Shown: one piece after another, positions 1-12,600 of the stretch
Layout of the letters: each line of letters begins with the position of its first letter
Numbering within the stretch: the stretch's first letter is position 1
Origin: Macrolepiota albuminosa
Lineage: Eukaryota; Basidiomycota; Agaricomycetes; Agaricales; Agaricaceae
Length of the DNA stretch: 64,000 bases
Assembly (NCBI GenBank): GCA_027475525.1
Contig: JAMWFC010000086.1
Coordinates: 372,001 to 436,000, forward strand
Direction of reading: 5' to 3'
Translations under genes and position numbers: made by a program
Notes under the pieces: generated by a model
Database searches by the model: none
Seen by the model: the letters and a program-made list of their open reading frames with translations, nothing else
What the model was told of the DNA's origin: nothing

Positions 1-2680
1 ATTATTAAATTGATAGTATGAGCATTGGACTATTGACAAGCATCTTTGCAGCCTGTTCACTTCTGCTTGTGAGTACTATGAGTGTAAAGTTGTAACTAAT
101 TTGATTCAGATACTCACTTATAACAGTACTATCTTGCTGGAAAGCTTGTTTTTGGTTGTATGTCTTTTCTTTCTCTTGTAAACATTATCCTGATGCTAAT
201 GAGTACTACCCAAGTTTTTCTCCTGGTCAATGCAAGAAGTCTGTAGCTAGGAAGTTTTTCTTGTTGCTATCACTCACTTTCAATTTTAGTATATTTCAAT
301 TCAATGCTGGTAAGTATGATTGAACTGTGGTCTTTGATAGCATTTTTGTCTGATTTGTGCTAGGTAACGTATGTGAATTTTCTATTTCACTATCATAAAT
401 TTTCTATTATGATGACTATGTGTCGCACAGGCTTAACTCTCGTATCAGAGTTCGAAGGATGTTTGCACAGAGTCTGATTGAAGAAACAAATTTCCTTGAA
501 GAATAGGAGGTATCTTCCTTGGAGGCACCACAAGTAATTGTTTCTCTCTGCATGGTCATTCCAATTAATTCTTTGTCATTGACTTTAGGTTATCATGAAA
601 GATAGTTTCTCTGGAATGTAATAACCACCGGCAAATGACATGGAGTTTTGATATCAAGATATTTAGTTCTCAATGGATATTTATCTAGTTCAAATTCAAG
701 ATTTATCTTATAAGGCCAGTTGTTGATTTTCTAGAGACTGATTCCACCATGTGACGTAGAAAGGAAATAGATGTGCTGAACAATGAATTTAGATAAGACT
801 CACTGTAAGATGTGAATTGACTGCCTATCAGAATTAGTGGGGTCTAACTCATGAGATATAACAGTTGCCCAGTGACTGAGGTGCCCCCAGAACTCCCTAT
901 CCAATCCTTTTATCTTTGTGTTTCTCCTTCTGTGGCAGTGGTGATGGATCGCGTGTCCATGAAACACCCCGCAATCTCTCTCCAACACTCACATACGAGG
1001 TCCAATAACAAGATCCCTTGAGAGCATGTACACGGTTGGTTGAGGAAGTCAGCACTCATTATATAGAACTCAGTTCTCCTTCTAGCTCGATTGATGAATG
1101 GCTACAGAGACACTTTCAAACTTGGGCTTCTCTGTAATACACAATCTAGATCATACAACTGCTGTGGCTACAATACATGTATCTTCTCAACGAACATTGA
1201 TCAAGGAGGGCTAGGTATATCCGCATAAATGAGTTTCGGAGGAACATGCAAAGTCTGTGTCATATGTGGTCATTCAGAGTCTGATTTGCGTTGTTCCGCA
1301 GAATTTCGAGCATTCTCATGACTTGGAATAGAATCCTCGAGGGCCGGAGGATCACGTGTTACTACGACGTCTTTGGTGATCACCATCGGCGTTTGAGAAA
1401 ATCTTCTAAAAGAGGCCGAATCATGGGTGCTATCGGACCCTCGTTCACTGTGTACAATGATGAGGTTGAATGTTATCGCCTATCTTCAAATTAGGCTGCA
1501 TTCCGTCGACGAAGGCGGGGACTTACAATAATTTGAATCAGCTTCATATGGAATTATGTAAGATTTCGATATTGGACAAGGGGAAAAACTTACTATACGT
1601 TGTACACCAAATTGACTGTTGTGGTGAGTCAAGTAGACAATGAGGAGCGCTATGAGAGATATTGTGTAAATCAGTCCAGCTTCGATAGTGACGCGAATGG
1701 CTCTTGAGAGCCGGTCCTGTTGTGGGAGTATGAAAGAGCGATAACGTGAAGATCCTCTTCGAACATTCCATATTCGAGAAACAATCAAAGTGGATGTGAT
1801 ACACTTTGTGCTCATCGCCATAGCGTAGAAGGTGATGATAAGAGGAGTCAAGTTTTTTTCTCTGTTACTGAGGGTTGTAGCTCCTGATCCAATGGTGGTC
1901 GCTGCAATGCCGCGACTGTCACGCAAGAGAATTCGAATATTTGTGAGAAGACAACTCGGAGACGCACCTAAACCCACTAAAGACGTCAGTACAGAGAACA
2001 CAATCATTTGAAAATTTTTGTTCCACGCCATAAAACAGCGGTATATCTTGAAAGACATAAATCCAGATACGAAAAACACCCATCAGAACGCACTAATACT
2101 GAGTCACCGAGCCAAGTCTGTACCACGTATAAACAAAACGATGCGTCACTCCACCATTGCAAGTTTCCTTCAAAATCGAGAGAGGCCTTTGGATCTTCCC
2201 GGTAAAAAAGTGCTACGCGAAAGTGTAATTCCATTATCGCATCTGCAGCAGCGATGGAAAACATGGAAAGGGCAACGGATACCATCCACCAGGGAATATC
2301 TTTGATAGGTCGTAGTCCTCCAGCGAACAGGGTGAGCGTCGAGATACAGTAACAGAATGAAATTATATAGATGCCTGAAGTTGTGTCAGCAGAGGTACAG
2401 AGGACAAAGCTTCCAGCATACCAAACGCTGTCATCTGAAGGAAGTACGTAATGAAGAACGACAGTTTGTCGGAGAACATCAGGGAGAATTAGATGGTCAA
2501 AAGCACTCCACTACGCTATGGCTCATGTGAAATTCTATTCTGTCCATGTCTCGCCTGTGATCGGACAGCCCCATTACTGGTCATCAATACTTTTATACTC
2601 TAAACTCGAGATGGCGAGATAGTAGCACTCGGTAGCGTTGTGACGTGCAAAAAAGGAAAAGATGAAGGAAATCGATTTAT
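1..2680. repeat. Left arm of a long inverted repeat
   Basis: This stretch is repeated in reverse complement at 15,293-17,890. The match includes the whole membrane-protein gene and about 1.2 kb of AT-rich flanking DNA beyond its 3' end. The inner edge is clear: similarity stops at about 2,680 on this side and 15,293 on the other. The outer edge may lie outside the window. The coding half is nearly identical between arms, while the outer non-coding half has more mismatches and small indels. Confidence 0.92.
1270..2479 (-). CDS. Seven-helix fungal membrane protein, left copy
   Basis: Multi-exon gene for an integral membrane protein of the family common in Agaricomycetes (DUF6533/DUF6534-like, function unknown). 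Start chosen at 2479 because the peptide MFSDKLSFF... runs through a 46-nt intron into a hydrophobic segment in frame, as in the right-hand copy. Landmarks in order: IPWWM, the YVVQTWLGDSVL helix, then IYRCFMAWNKNF after a 47-nt intron, then SRIWNVRRGSSRYRS, then the helix IEAGLIYTISLIALLIVYL, and a polar Ser-rich tail ending at 1270. Compared with the other copy it has small differences around the third intron acceptor (CGTGACAG versus CGTAGCAG). The first possible AG there would shift the frame, but the next AG, 12 nt downstream after ATTGC, keeps it open. It is therefore probably intact but could be a pseudogene. A 15-nt micro-exon is predicted near the 3' end, as in the twin. Confidence 0.72.
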
Positions 2681-3862
2681 GAGGCCGCAGAAAGGAATCA
2701 CGGCATGAATGCGTCACCATCGTAGCAGTCACCTGACTTCGTGCACTTGTCATTCATCTCACTTGAATTTGCTTCAAATTTTCGCGTGTGTTACGCTCTT
2801 TCTCCTCTTCTCTCGTATTATCATGTCTCCCTGAGAGCCCAAGTGTACCAAGAGTAAGGCACTGAGAACAAGAGGATAGCGAATTCTTTGGTTGTCTCTC
2901 AAAATGGGCAGTCAACAGATACCGTCCTGGAATCCAGGAAGGGAAAGCGTATCGGTCGCCGTGCGCTCACAGGTAGAGAGGACGCGGCTGGATACAAGCG
3001 TTATTCATAGACCTTCTAACTTTTAGGGATATTGGACTTCTAGAATGGAGGACACGATAGTGGATGCTACAATGACAATACGATGCGTTTTGTTTTTCGT
3101 GATTATGGTGTTCATCATGAACGCAAACGCGGGAGAGGTGTCAAGGACCCGTTCAAGAGCTTGGTGAAACTTAATAGAGGAGAGAACGAGCGCACAGGAG
3201 AGGGACAACTGTGTCAATTGCACAACGAATGTAGACGATTACAAGGGTTTTTTATAAGTAAAATAATTAGGAGGTTGAAGTAAGTAGGGGAACTTGAAAC
3301 TAGAATGCTTGTGAAATTAATTAAGTGGGTCGAATAGAATAGGGGGTCAAAAAAGGAGAGAATAGTTTTAGGAGAACTCGATGTTCGGAGTTCGGTTTGT
3401 CGCGAGGATCGTGACAAGAGGCAACGTTGAACATTGCGAGCGAGATGGTACAAGGTATAATAACTTTCTTGATTGCAAACAATATCGAGGACTTCCTGTA
3501 ATCAACTTTTATATCAGGAGAGGGACACACAGGCGGGTACTGGAAATCCGGAGCAAACCCGTAACGCAATGAATGAACTTGTGAGGCCTCTGCAAGCGAA
3601 TAAAGGGGGGTTTCGGGAAGCTGACACAACCCGTGCAGTTGACATAGAGGCTCCAAACAGATGATGCAAGGTGTACATGCTTCTAGTAGAGAATTCAAAA
3701 GTCAAGATATCGTTCTAAGATATCGTTTCATCTCTGGCTGAAAGATGTAGATTGTTAGCTGGCAATGGAAACTTGGGGCTGGACACGGGTCGAACAACGC
3801 GAAAAGGTTCTTTGTAGTTGCCGTGAGTCCTTCAATTATGTGATTTACAGCATCCTGTGGAA
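2681..3862. other. No gene recognised between repeat arm and tRNA
   Basis: About 1.2 kb. Short open frames on both strands show no recognisable domain and no consistent intron pattern. I see nothing I can name here. Confidence 0.5.
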
Positions 3863-4016
3863 CCTCAGAGAACATATGCACACTCACTTGACTCATACTT
3901 TTCAGGTACAAAATTTTTTGTTTCCAGCCCTCTACTCATCCTCAGAGAACATATGCACACTCACTTGACTCATACTTTTCAGGTACAAAATTTTTTGTTT
4001 CCAGCCCTCTACTCAT
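3863..4016. repeat. 77-bp perfect tandem duplication (1 of 19)
   Basis: Two identical head-to-tail 77-bp copies, 3863-3939 and 3940-4016, starting CCTCAGAG and ending CTACTCAT, just upstream of the tRNA. Same period as 18 others in the window; probably an assembly overlap. Confidence 0.97.
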
Positions 4017-4042
4017 GATACAAAGAATTTATATCAGAACAA

Positions 4043-4131
4043 TCCGGTATGGTGTAACGGCTAACATTGCCGCCTTTCAGCTCCGACAACTGCTTTACGC
4101 GGCAGCTCGGGGTTCGATTCCCCGTACCGGA
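4043..4131 (+). tRNA. tRNA-Glu(UUC) with an 18-nt intron
   Basis: Acceptor stem TCCGGTA pairs with TACCGGA at the other end. A D arm (GTGTAACGGCTAAC) and a T arm with the GGTTCGATTCC loop are present. The anticodon stem TGCCGC/GCGGCA closes on a loop CTTTCA-C with anticodon TTC. The loop is interrupted after the purine 3' of the anticodon by GCTCCGACAACTGCTTTA (4080-4097), the canonical 37/38 position for nuclear tRNA introns removed by the tRNA splicing endonuclease. The gene lacks an encoded CCA, as expected for a eukaryotic nuclear tRNA, and is followed directly by a T-run. Confidence 0.93.
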
Positions 4132-4132
4132 A

Positions 4133-4138
4133 TTTTTT
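4133..4138 (+). terminator. RNA polymerase III T-run terminator
   Basis: Six consecutive Ts start two bases after the last base of the tRNA acceptor stem, the usual Pol III stop. Confidence 0.85.
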
Positions 4139-4534
4139 ATTCTTCTTGTTCTCGATTGAACAGCTTAACAGGTATCTCACCATTTGGCTCTAATTCTTCT
4201 GTTAGGCATACTCGGAGCATGCTCACATTAAGATAAAGTTCATGAAAATGGCTTACGAGCGGCTCCACCTTTTGAATCTTGCCTGTGTCAGCAACCTTTA
4301 ACTCAATTTTGTTTAGTAGCTCTGCTCCTCGGATGTGTGGTGTCGCTTACGGCTTCTCTTTTAGTTTGCTATTTTCCTTCCATAGTCGTCTGTCAATTCA
4401 CTTACATAATCTGAGGATAGCCATTTCCCACCCCATTCTGTAGCTAGTTCTCCAAACAGTAAGCTTATGTAGTCAATGCTGCTAGACCTATAATTTGATA
4501 TACTGTGTTATTGTACCGTACAATTGATTATCAT
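4139..4534. other. Intergenic stretch, nothing recognised
   Basis: About 400 bp between the tRNA and the 3' end of the monooxygenase gene. No coding signal seen. It probably includes the 3' UTR of the minus-strand gene. Confidence 0.5.
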
Positions 4535-5976
4535 TCACTTTTTCAGATACTGGTCAACTGCAGCCTCTACATCATACATATACAACTCATCGTTCATAGA
4601 CTCCGGAAGTTTACCTTACGAAACGAAGGAAACCCATCAACAAAAGACCAGAATACACATCCATTCAATTTACTCACAGAAAATCCCCAAGAACAAATCC
4701 CGAATCCATTGCTGCAACCACGACTGCTTCTTCTTACTATTCCCATTCCTCTTCGCCAAATCCAAAATCTTCCAGACCCGTTTCATTCTCACACCTTCAT
4801 ATGTGTTGGCCAAACTCTTCAACGCATCCTTAGTCTCGAATCCATCGACCTCGAGGTACCTATGCAACAAAGCACCGATGGCGACTGCGTCCTCAACAGC
4901 ACACGACGCACCCTGTCCCGAGTCAGGGGGCATAACGTGCGCTGCGTCGCCTAGGAGAATGATCCGTCCAGTACCGGAGGGAGAGCTCCAGGAAGGCATG
5001 TGGGGCGCTACATAGCGCGGTAAGACGAGGAACTCGTTTTCTGCCGTGCAGCCCAAGTTGATGATTTCTTCGTGCACGGACGCGTCGGGAGAGTCGTGAG
5101 GCGATCTCCAGGAGGCGTGTTGGGAGAGGAGACGCGCACGGACAATCGAAGGGTCTGAATCTGTGTGAGTTGGTATGATAGGAGATTCGTAGATTGACCA
5201 CCATTGTATGAAGTCAGTATTTAGATCATTGTTGTTGTCGGTGGACTTGGAGGGAGATGTCAGAGAATACCCAAAGAATCCCGGCGAGCCAAATGTCATT
5301 GTGACACTTTCTGACTTCAGGCTTTCTCTGAGACGTGGGGAAAGGCAGGAGAGAGGGATGAACCCGCCTACACCCGAAAACCCACTGTTAGTGAGTCAAT
5401 ATTCCTCATATTGGCTGAATTTGAGTTGGCGACTTACTCGTAGACTGGAGCGTATTTTTTCTCAAAAACGCTTTCTCGAACAACACTCCAAACGCCATCG
5501 GCACCAATTACTAGGTCAGCCGTATCAGAATTTCCATTGGTAAATTCTACTTTTACACCTTCATCGGTCTCCCTAACCGACTGAAGCCTCGAGTTCCAGG
5601 AAATAGCATCCGCGGGTACATCCAGAAGAAGTGCTTCGTGTAAAATGGCCCTACGGACCATCATCTGGTCGAACCCATAACGTTCCTTGCGTCCATTCCA
5701 GAAATGGCCTAACAGACGGCCAGAAGAATTCCGGAAAGTGAAAATTGGACCTGGAAACCCGTTTTTCTGAATATACGCGGCAGCGTTGGGAGAGATGGAG
5801 GCGATGGCGCGCAGGCCGTTGGGAGCAAGGCCTAAACCGCCTCCGACCTTGGTGATACCAGGCGGTCCATGGGATTCGTATATTTTTATAGTAACTTTGT
5901 TGTCTTCAAGATACTTCTTGAGAGAGTGGTAGGCAGAGAGTCCTCCGATTCCTGCTCCAATAATAATTGCCTTCAT
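4535..5976 (-). CDS. FAD-dependent monooxygenase (salicylate hydroxylase-like)
   Basis: Class A flavoprotein hydroxylase that would use FAD and NAD(P)H to hydroxylate an aromatic or related substrate; the substrate cannot be told. Three exons: 5438-5976, 4678-5384 and 4535-4614, with introns of 53 and 63 nt (GT-AG), giving about 441 residues. Visible motifs are the N-terminal dinucleotide fold GAGIGG at about residue 8, the mid-protein GADGVWSVVR that binds FAD/NAD(P)H, and the GRIILLGDAAH motif with following PPDSGQG that contacts the FAD ribityl. The last small exon adds a YDVEAAVDQYL-type tail typical of these fungal proteins, which a model ending at 4670 would miss. An in-frame ATG 33 nt upstream (6009) is an alternative start. 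It sits next to the Laa1 gene on the same strand, with no cluster of other tailoring enzymes around it. Confidence 0.88.
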
Positions 5977-6606
5977 GAGGTTAAACGTCCAGTTCGTCCA
6001 GGCTGCCAACGAAACGTTCAGAGCAACAATCTATGCAACAAAGAGTAGACCTGGGGACTAGATTATGCCAAAGACGAGTTTATCAGGTCACAGGAGAGCT
6101 GAGAAGCTATTATACGCGAGGTCGTTCCGACGTGCATCGCAAACAAATTTGAATTGCAGGTGATGGCCGTACACACTTCGTCATATCGTGCCGCGTGGCA
6201 ACTTCGATCAAACATCAATGAAGAACTGATCAAATCAAAACCAAGTTCCATTCTTCCAACTCGATTGCTCATCCGTAAAAGCTTGTCATTGCAGTAGATG
6301 ATGTTGGAGGCGAGTTAAACCTAGTCAGTTTTTTCTTTCAAATTTCATTAGAATAGACAGATTAGAGTCTAATTATCAAATCTATATTCCTGCACGATGA
6401 CTTTAAAGTGCGACCTCATTGAACACAAACCGTGCCATGATCGGGCATTTTCCTGCAGTCTTGATTGTCTGAAGGATGGCTGGAAGGAAAAAAACATAGA
6501 CAGATGCATACATGTGCAAGAAAAACTTTGAATTGCTACCGTACATGTCCATTCTGATGAAGAGGATACACAAGATAAGAAATACGTCCAGAACCGACCA
6601 TGACCT

Positions 6607-9600
6607 CTAAAAAGAACGCAATGAAATTTGCGGTTTTGTAGCGCTTGATCCTGGTGTGGATGTACCGCCCCCGACAGCCCGACGAAGAGACTGTTCCAGC
6701 AATTCACGGGTGTTGGTGTCTAATTTGGCTGCAGCATCCTTAAAGGCCGCAGGTGACGAAGTTGCGTATTGCAGTAACTGAGATACCATCTGCGTCGACA
6801 CCAAAGGTGTCGCAGGAACCTGAGAAGTAGATAGCAGCAGTGCGATCGTAGGTAGTAAAACGCCAAGTACGCGGACACCTGAAGAAATGGATTAGATATC
6901 ATCACAACATACAGAATTTACTATACTCACGATGAACTTCGGGTGTAGACAAGAAGAAAGCAGAAAAAGCCTTCCATACTTCACCGATAGCTGTTATTTG
7001 AGCTTCCGTGACTGTACCATCGTGGACCAGTGGGGACATCTTCGCCACATATTCAACTAATCCAGGAACCAGGAGCCGCACACAATGATGGAGCATAGGA
7101 CTTCCAGCACTTGAGGCCACGACAAGTGTTTTAGCGCAGTGGGCTGCAGTGAGCGATAGCTTAAATGCAAGTTAGCCAAATCATTATTGGGACGACAAGT
7201 GGATTACCTCGCCCGAGTCCAAAAGTTTCTGTGAAATCAAGAAACAACAATGCTCAATGACTGCTTGAGACACTTTGATCGATGAGGGTATGACAGTAAG
7301 GACAAGGACCGTGGCCAACATGTTGTTCTTGATCTTCTTGTCGGATATCAGCCCATGACGCCCACTTTTTTTTTAGAAAAAAAGTACATCAACAAGATCA
7401 TCAACGTTCCAAAAGCGGACACGAACCTCATTGCGTCAATATTCAAGAGACAAGATGAAAGCAGCCCATGAACTAAGCGCTCATAAGATTCCTGACTACC
7501 AGGACTGGACACTGGCGGTAGATCAACCAATATTGTCTTCAGAGCCGGAAGAGTTGAGCCAACAAGGTCGATCTCAGAAGATTCGTCCTTCAAGAGGTCT
7601 AGAGGCAATTTTGTTGCAGCTGCGGAAACAAGGGGGAAGAAAGATTGACGCACCGCTGTACAGAAGTACTGCCACTGCTCGTACCTCCTCCCTTCGTGAA
7701 GTATCTATTGAAGAGGCCACTGCATAAATAGCCGAAAAGGCCGTTGTAATTAGCTTGATTCGGTCGGATGGTTCGCCTTCTGTGTTGAAGAGGCCACTGC
7801 ATAAATAGCCGAAAAGGCCGTTGTAATTAGCTTGATTCGGTCGGATGGTTCGCCTTCTGTGTCGAAGGTCAGAAAGTTGTTAACAGACTATCACAAACAC
7901 TAACGTATGGCCTGACCGCGCGAAGCGGATGTAGAGTGTTGAAGAATATACGAACAGATCCTGAGACAATGAGCCTTTGGTGAAGTAAGCGAAAGTTCGT
8001 CTCCCGAACTGAGGTTGATCAATGACAAAAAATTAGTCATTAATAACAAGCTCACATACCTAGATCGGTGCCTTTGAGAAGATGCGAATGAAGAGAGCAC
8101 CTCTAAAAGATACACTTGAACCTTTGCAGGTTCCGTCATCGCTATCCGGTAACATAAACTGACGAACTCATCAAAGATTGTCGGCTCCTTGAGAGCATTA
8201 CCAGAGTATTCAGGCCGTACTAGGCACCTGAGTGCTTGCAGAGACGACAAGACAAGTGATTGACGAGCTGACGAGGTAGAGGTTGAATCTACAGAAGAAG
8301 TGACAAGTGCTTCGTACACGAGGCCGAAAATTATGTAGAAGAAAGCTGTAGGTTCTTCGCGTTTCTCAAATTTCGCTGGTTGAGAATCAGAGGTAGACTC
8401 TTGACCATCCATAGCCGCCAGTATAAATGGATCTTTGTTATCCATAGACGTTGCGACAGCCTGCAGAATGACGGACCATGACTTGGTGTAATACTTGGGC
8501 AGAATCAGAAAACCGCTTGACCATTGCATACTGGACATACCGGTAAAAGAACTTCTTTCCCAAGACTAGAGTATGACGAATCTAGAGCCACCGTAGATGT
8601 ATCGTTCAAGAATTCAGAATCAATCCTAATACTTGCATAGTCGCGGAGGGCAGCTATCCATAGTGAAGAAAGAGTTCCCCGGTGTGGCTTCACAACATTC
8701 TCCAGATACTTTTGTTGGGGAGTTGCCACCTGGAGTTGAGCCCACGCTGACAGAGTCGAGATCCTCAACATGGCTGACGCATTAGGACTCAACTCTCCCG
8801 TCTCCCCAATAGATAACATTCCCGAATCTGCTGGCACGTCTAAAGAACTTAATATAAACACAAAGATGAAAACGAACCTTTAGATTGCTCAAGCGCAGTA
8901 GTCAGTAGTTTAAGTATACGACCCATCCTCCCAACGTCCGTCACGACACCACATCCAACAAACACAGCACAAGCGTGGATTGCCGAAGCCAGAATCTCAG
9001 GCGTGGAGTCGGAAGAGAAAGCCGGTGTGAGAGCGGCTGTAATGGGTGCTTGATGCTGCTCCAGGAGCAGGGCGTCAGGATACGCGGGGTCTGGGACTTT
9101 GGCGAAAACCTGAACAGTGATTAGCAACTGAAACTCAAGCGCTCAAAACAAGAACATTACTTCAATAACGTCTCGGAGGACAACGAGCCCTTCCAACCGA
9201 ATTTCAGTCACGTAAGCTGCCGACGCAGTGAATGCCATCTTAATAAGATCCGGTACTCGGGACACGAGAAGACCCTTTGTGGGTAGACCAAGAGTCCGAG
9301 CGTAAGCAGCGTCAAGCTGTTCCCGTCTCCCGCTTCTTGCCACAATCGTGCAAATATGATGAAGACATTGAAGCGCAAACAATTGTGTTCTCCAACGAGA
9401 CGTTGGATGTGATCCGCTTGCTCCTTCGTGTACCATCCCCAAGTTCAAAGAGTCTCCTTCGTCATCTCTAGGACCCTGTCGACTGGCAGCATCGGCAACT
9501 TGTTGTGAAGCGGTTGTCCGAGACATAATTCGCTGACATAGATCGATCCATGCAGATGGATTGTGTACAACTGTCTGCTCAAGCCAACTCGAGATGACAT

Positions 9601-12600
9601 TCCGAACGCCTTGAACAGAAGAATCATCATCGAGCATCCCAAACAAATCTTCGACGAGCTGGTCTCCTCCCAATTTTGACATGACTAAGGCATCCTTCTG
9701 AACAAGCTGGTATAATGCGTTTATTGAAGCAATTTTAAGAGGCCGGCGTGTAGATGAGAGGTGAGACCTGAATTGTGTAACCAAGTCTGGGATGTTGATG
9801 TATTCAGGAGCGAACATGAGGAAGTGTTGGATGCACTTGATAGCTTCGACGCAAATGCCTTCATCGTCCTCGACGGCAAACTCGCAAACTAAATTTAGAA
9901 TTAGAGTTCGCGTTCGGGCAGATTCTTGCATGTCAGGTCCAAGTACGGAAATGACTGCGTCGATTATTTGGCAAACAACGGGGTATGCGGGATGATCACC
10001 ACTGAGATTTGCATTCGGAAGGGTGCCACCTTCTCGCTCATGGGACTCCATAAGATATATCTTCAAAAGCATACCTAACGTGCTCGACACGAATGGAGCA
10101 TATGCTAAACTTGCAGCATTAATGACTTGTGCAAGTGCACTCAAGGCCCAAAAGTGTACCACTGGGTGCGGATCGTTGCTGAGCGACATCAAGACGTTAA
10201 CGGTCGTCTTGAGCAAAGGTCCGGCTGCTAGGCCACCCACATGACTGTAGATTGCGCCGAAAGCCAAGGCACAACCAGCACGACCGTAAGGATCACGATT
10301 ACTTACGACCCGATCAACTAGGTCTTTAATTTGACCTGTAAGAAAGTTGGTTCCAGAGAGACTAGCCAAGCGACCGATCGACTCGCTACTAGCTGTGCGA
10401 AGAGCAATATCACCATCGACCAAGACTTCATGGAGGAACGGAGAAAGAAGTGATGTGATCTGGGTACTTCCAAGGGTCTCACGTGCTTGTCGAAAGTGGG
10501 ATGCGGTGGCATATCGAAGAGCGAGTAAGAGTCCAATCGTGGCATTAATATTCACAGCTGCTTTCCTACCCGAGTTTTTCTCGAGTTTGGGGGATCTGAC
10601 TGACTCGAGAAGCTGGGTGATGATACGGGTCGTAGATGTGAGATCTTGAAGAGGGAGTAGCTGAGCAAAAAGCTCAATTGCAGTGTCTACTACGGAAGTT
10701 GCAGGTGGCGGTGGCTCCAGTAGTTTATAATCCGAGTTGGCTTGACAAAGAGAGAGTGGATCGTGTTCACAAGCTCCAAGAATAGGTTTCCGGAGCTGGA
10801 ATAAGGTATCAGTAGTCCTTCAATGCAGAAATAGGAGTTAACTTGCCAGAACATCAATCGCCACTTCGACAGCGTCACGATTGAGATAGTCCTGCCCACT
10901 CTGGGTAGGATCATCTCCAACAGCACCGTATCGAACATCGAAGATTTCTCTCGATGTCACACCATAAGCATATCCATCGACAGTTTGCCATACTGATGTG
11001 AATGTACCTGATGAGGATGCGATGGCGGCTTGAACTGACGATCCAGCATATCCGTCGGGGCTAGCAAACAGAGAGACGGCCGATTGGAGTAGGGTGACCT
11101 GAGTTGACTCTGCAAGGCTTGAAAACCCAAGAGCTGTAAAACACTGATACACGCGCCGACGAAGGAGAGCCTCACTGGACCGGAGATTAAGGCCCTTCGT
11201 GGCTTCGAGCAACTGCTGGGCCTCGAGCGAATCCTCGACACGCTGGCTTATGAAGTTGTTTGCAAAGGAAAGTACGTTGCTCAACAGGGAAGCAATTCTC
11301 CGCCCCACATCGAGTGTGACCAGAGTCGATGAGTTGTGTTGCAGGAAACACAGGATGGCACTCAATGCACTCTCTCGGACGTGAAGAAGGAACATCCACT
11401 CCCCTACCGATCTTGTGGTATTGGCATCCTTGCTTGTCGGTTTGGGTAGCGCGTTTCGCCAGAGTACCAAGAGCTGTGGCAGATGGGGCCGGACGAAATT
11501 CGGACCGAGTGCCATCAAAGATGCGATGGAAGTCCATGCAACTTCGACTTCGACTCCGGCGACCTTGAGATCGTGCTCGCCAGCCCGTTTCAGCAATGAG
11601 ATAGCCATGTCAAGGACTTTGGCGCTGACATCGTACGAAACGTAAAGAGGTCTTTCAGGGATGATGGATACGAGAGCAGCGAGACCATATGCATGGCCGA
11701 GGGCGCGTAAATTGATATCAGATGGCGCTGCAGGCGAGACAATAGACGTAATGTCACGCTGGAGCAGCTCAGTGACAGTGAGGATAGTTTTAGGAAGACG
11801 AAGCGGGGTAGAATAGCAAAAACAACGGAGAGTCCATGCTGCATTGATACGTGTCGTGTGGCTTGGATGTGAAAGCAGAGTGACCAAGGGATCGGCAAGG
11901 GCATCCTGATTGATTAGTCGTAAGTTCGAATCCTCCGGGAACAGAAGGGTATTTTCTTACATGAACGGGAGGTGGAGCGTTGCCTAGCTGCTGTACCAAT
12001 CCTGCAACCTCTCGAAGGACAATGACGAGGACCTTCGAGCTAGGTGCAGTCTGCCCGGGCATCATAGCGGGCCAGCGCTTCAGATACGCATTGGCAAGCT
12101 CCTGAATAGCATTGATCTGGCCCTGCTCGCTCAACATGCGAACGCCGATGAGGTCTCTCAGCAGAATTCCTACCAATGATCGTACATACAACGTTTCGTA
12201 ACGGGTTGTGGCGTTCCTAGGGCTGCTCACGATCTCTGTCATAAGATGCGATAGGATAAGAGCGAAATTCTGTTCCACGAAATTAGAGCCTAAGCGTGTG
12301 AACAGCGTGGCATAGAAGTCGAAGATGCCAGTCCTGGTCTTGCGCGAAACATTGGGCTTGTTAAAATGGTTTGAGAGTTGATTAAGCATTTCCGTGGGAG
12401 TTAAGGTAGGTTTTTTGATTTCTGCGGTAGTGCTGACGGCACTGGATAGCCCAGCATCATTGTCGTCTTCGTCTTTTTTAGCCTTCTGAGGTGATTCCGG
12501 AACAGGTACTGCACGTTCAACCTGAGTAGACGCGAGCATATGACCAACGAGCTGAGCTAGCGAATGTCGTGTCACCTGATCAGCATTCTCCAAACTCTTG

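Noticed and set aside
3321..3698. 125-codon minus-strand frame between arm and tRNA
   Set aside because: Cys/Pro/Leu-rich without motif; the other strand is open too. Cannot be supported as a gene.
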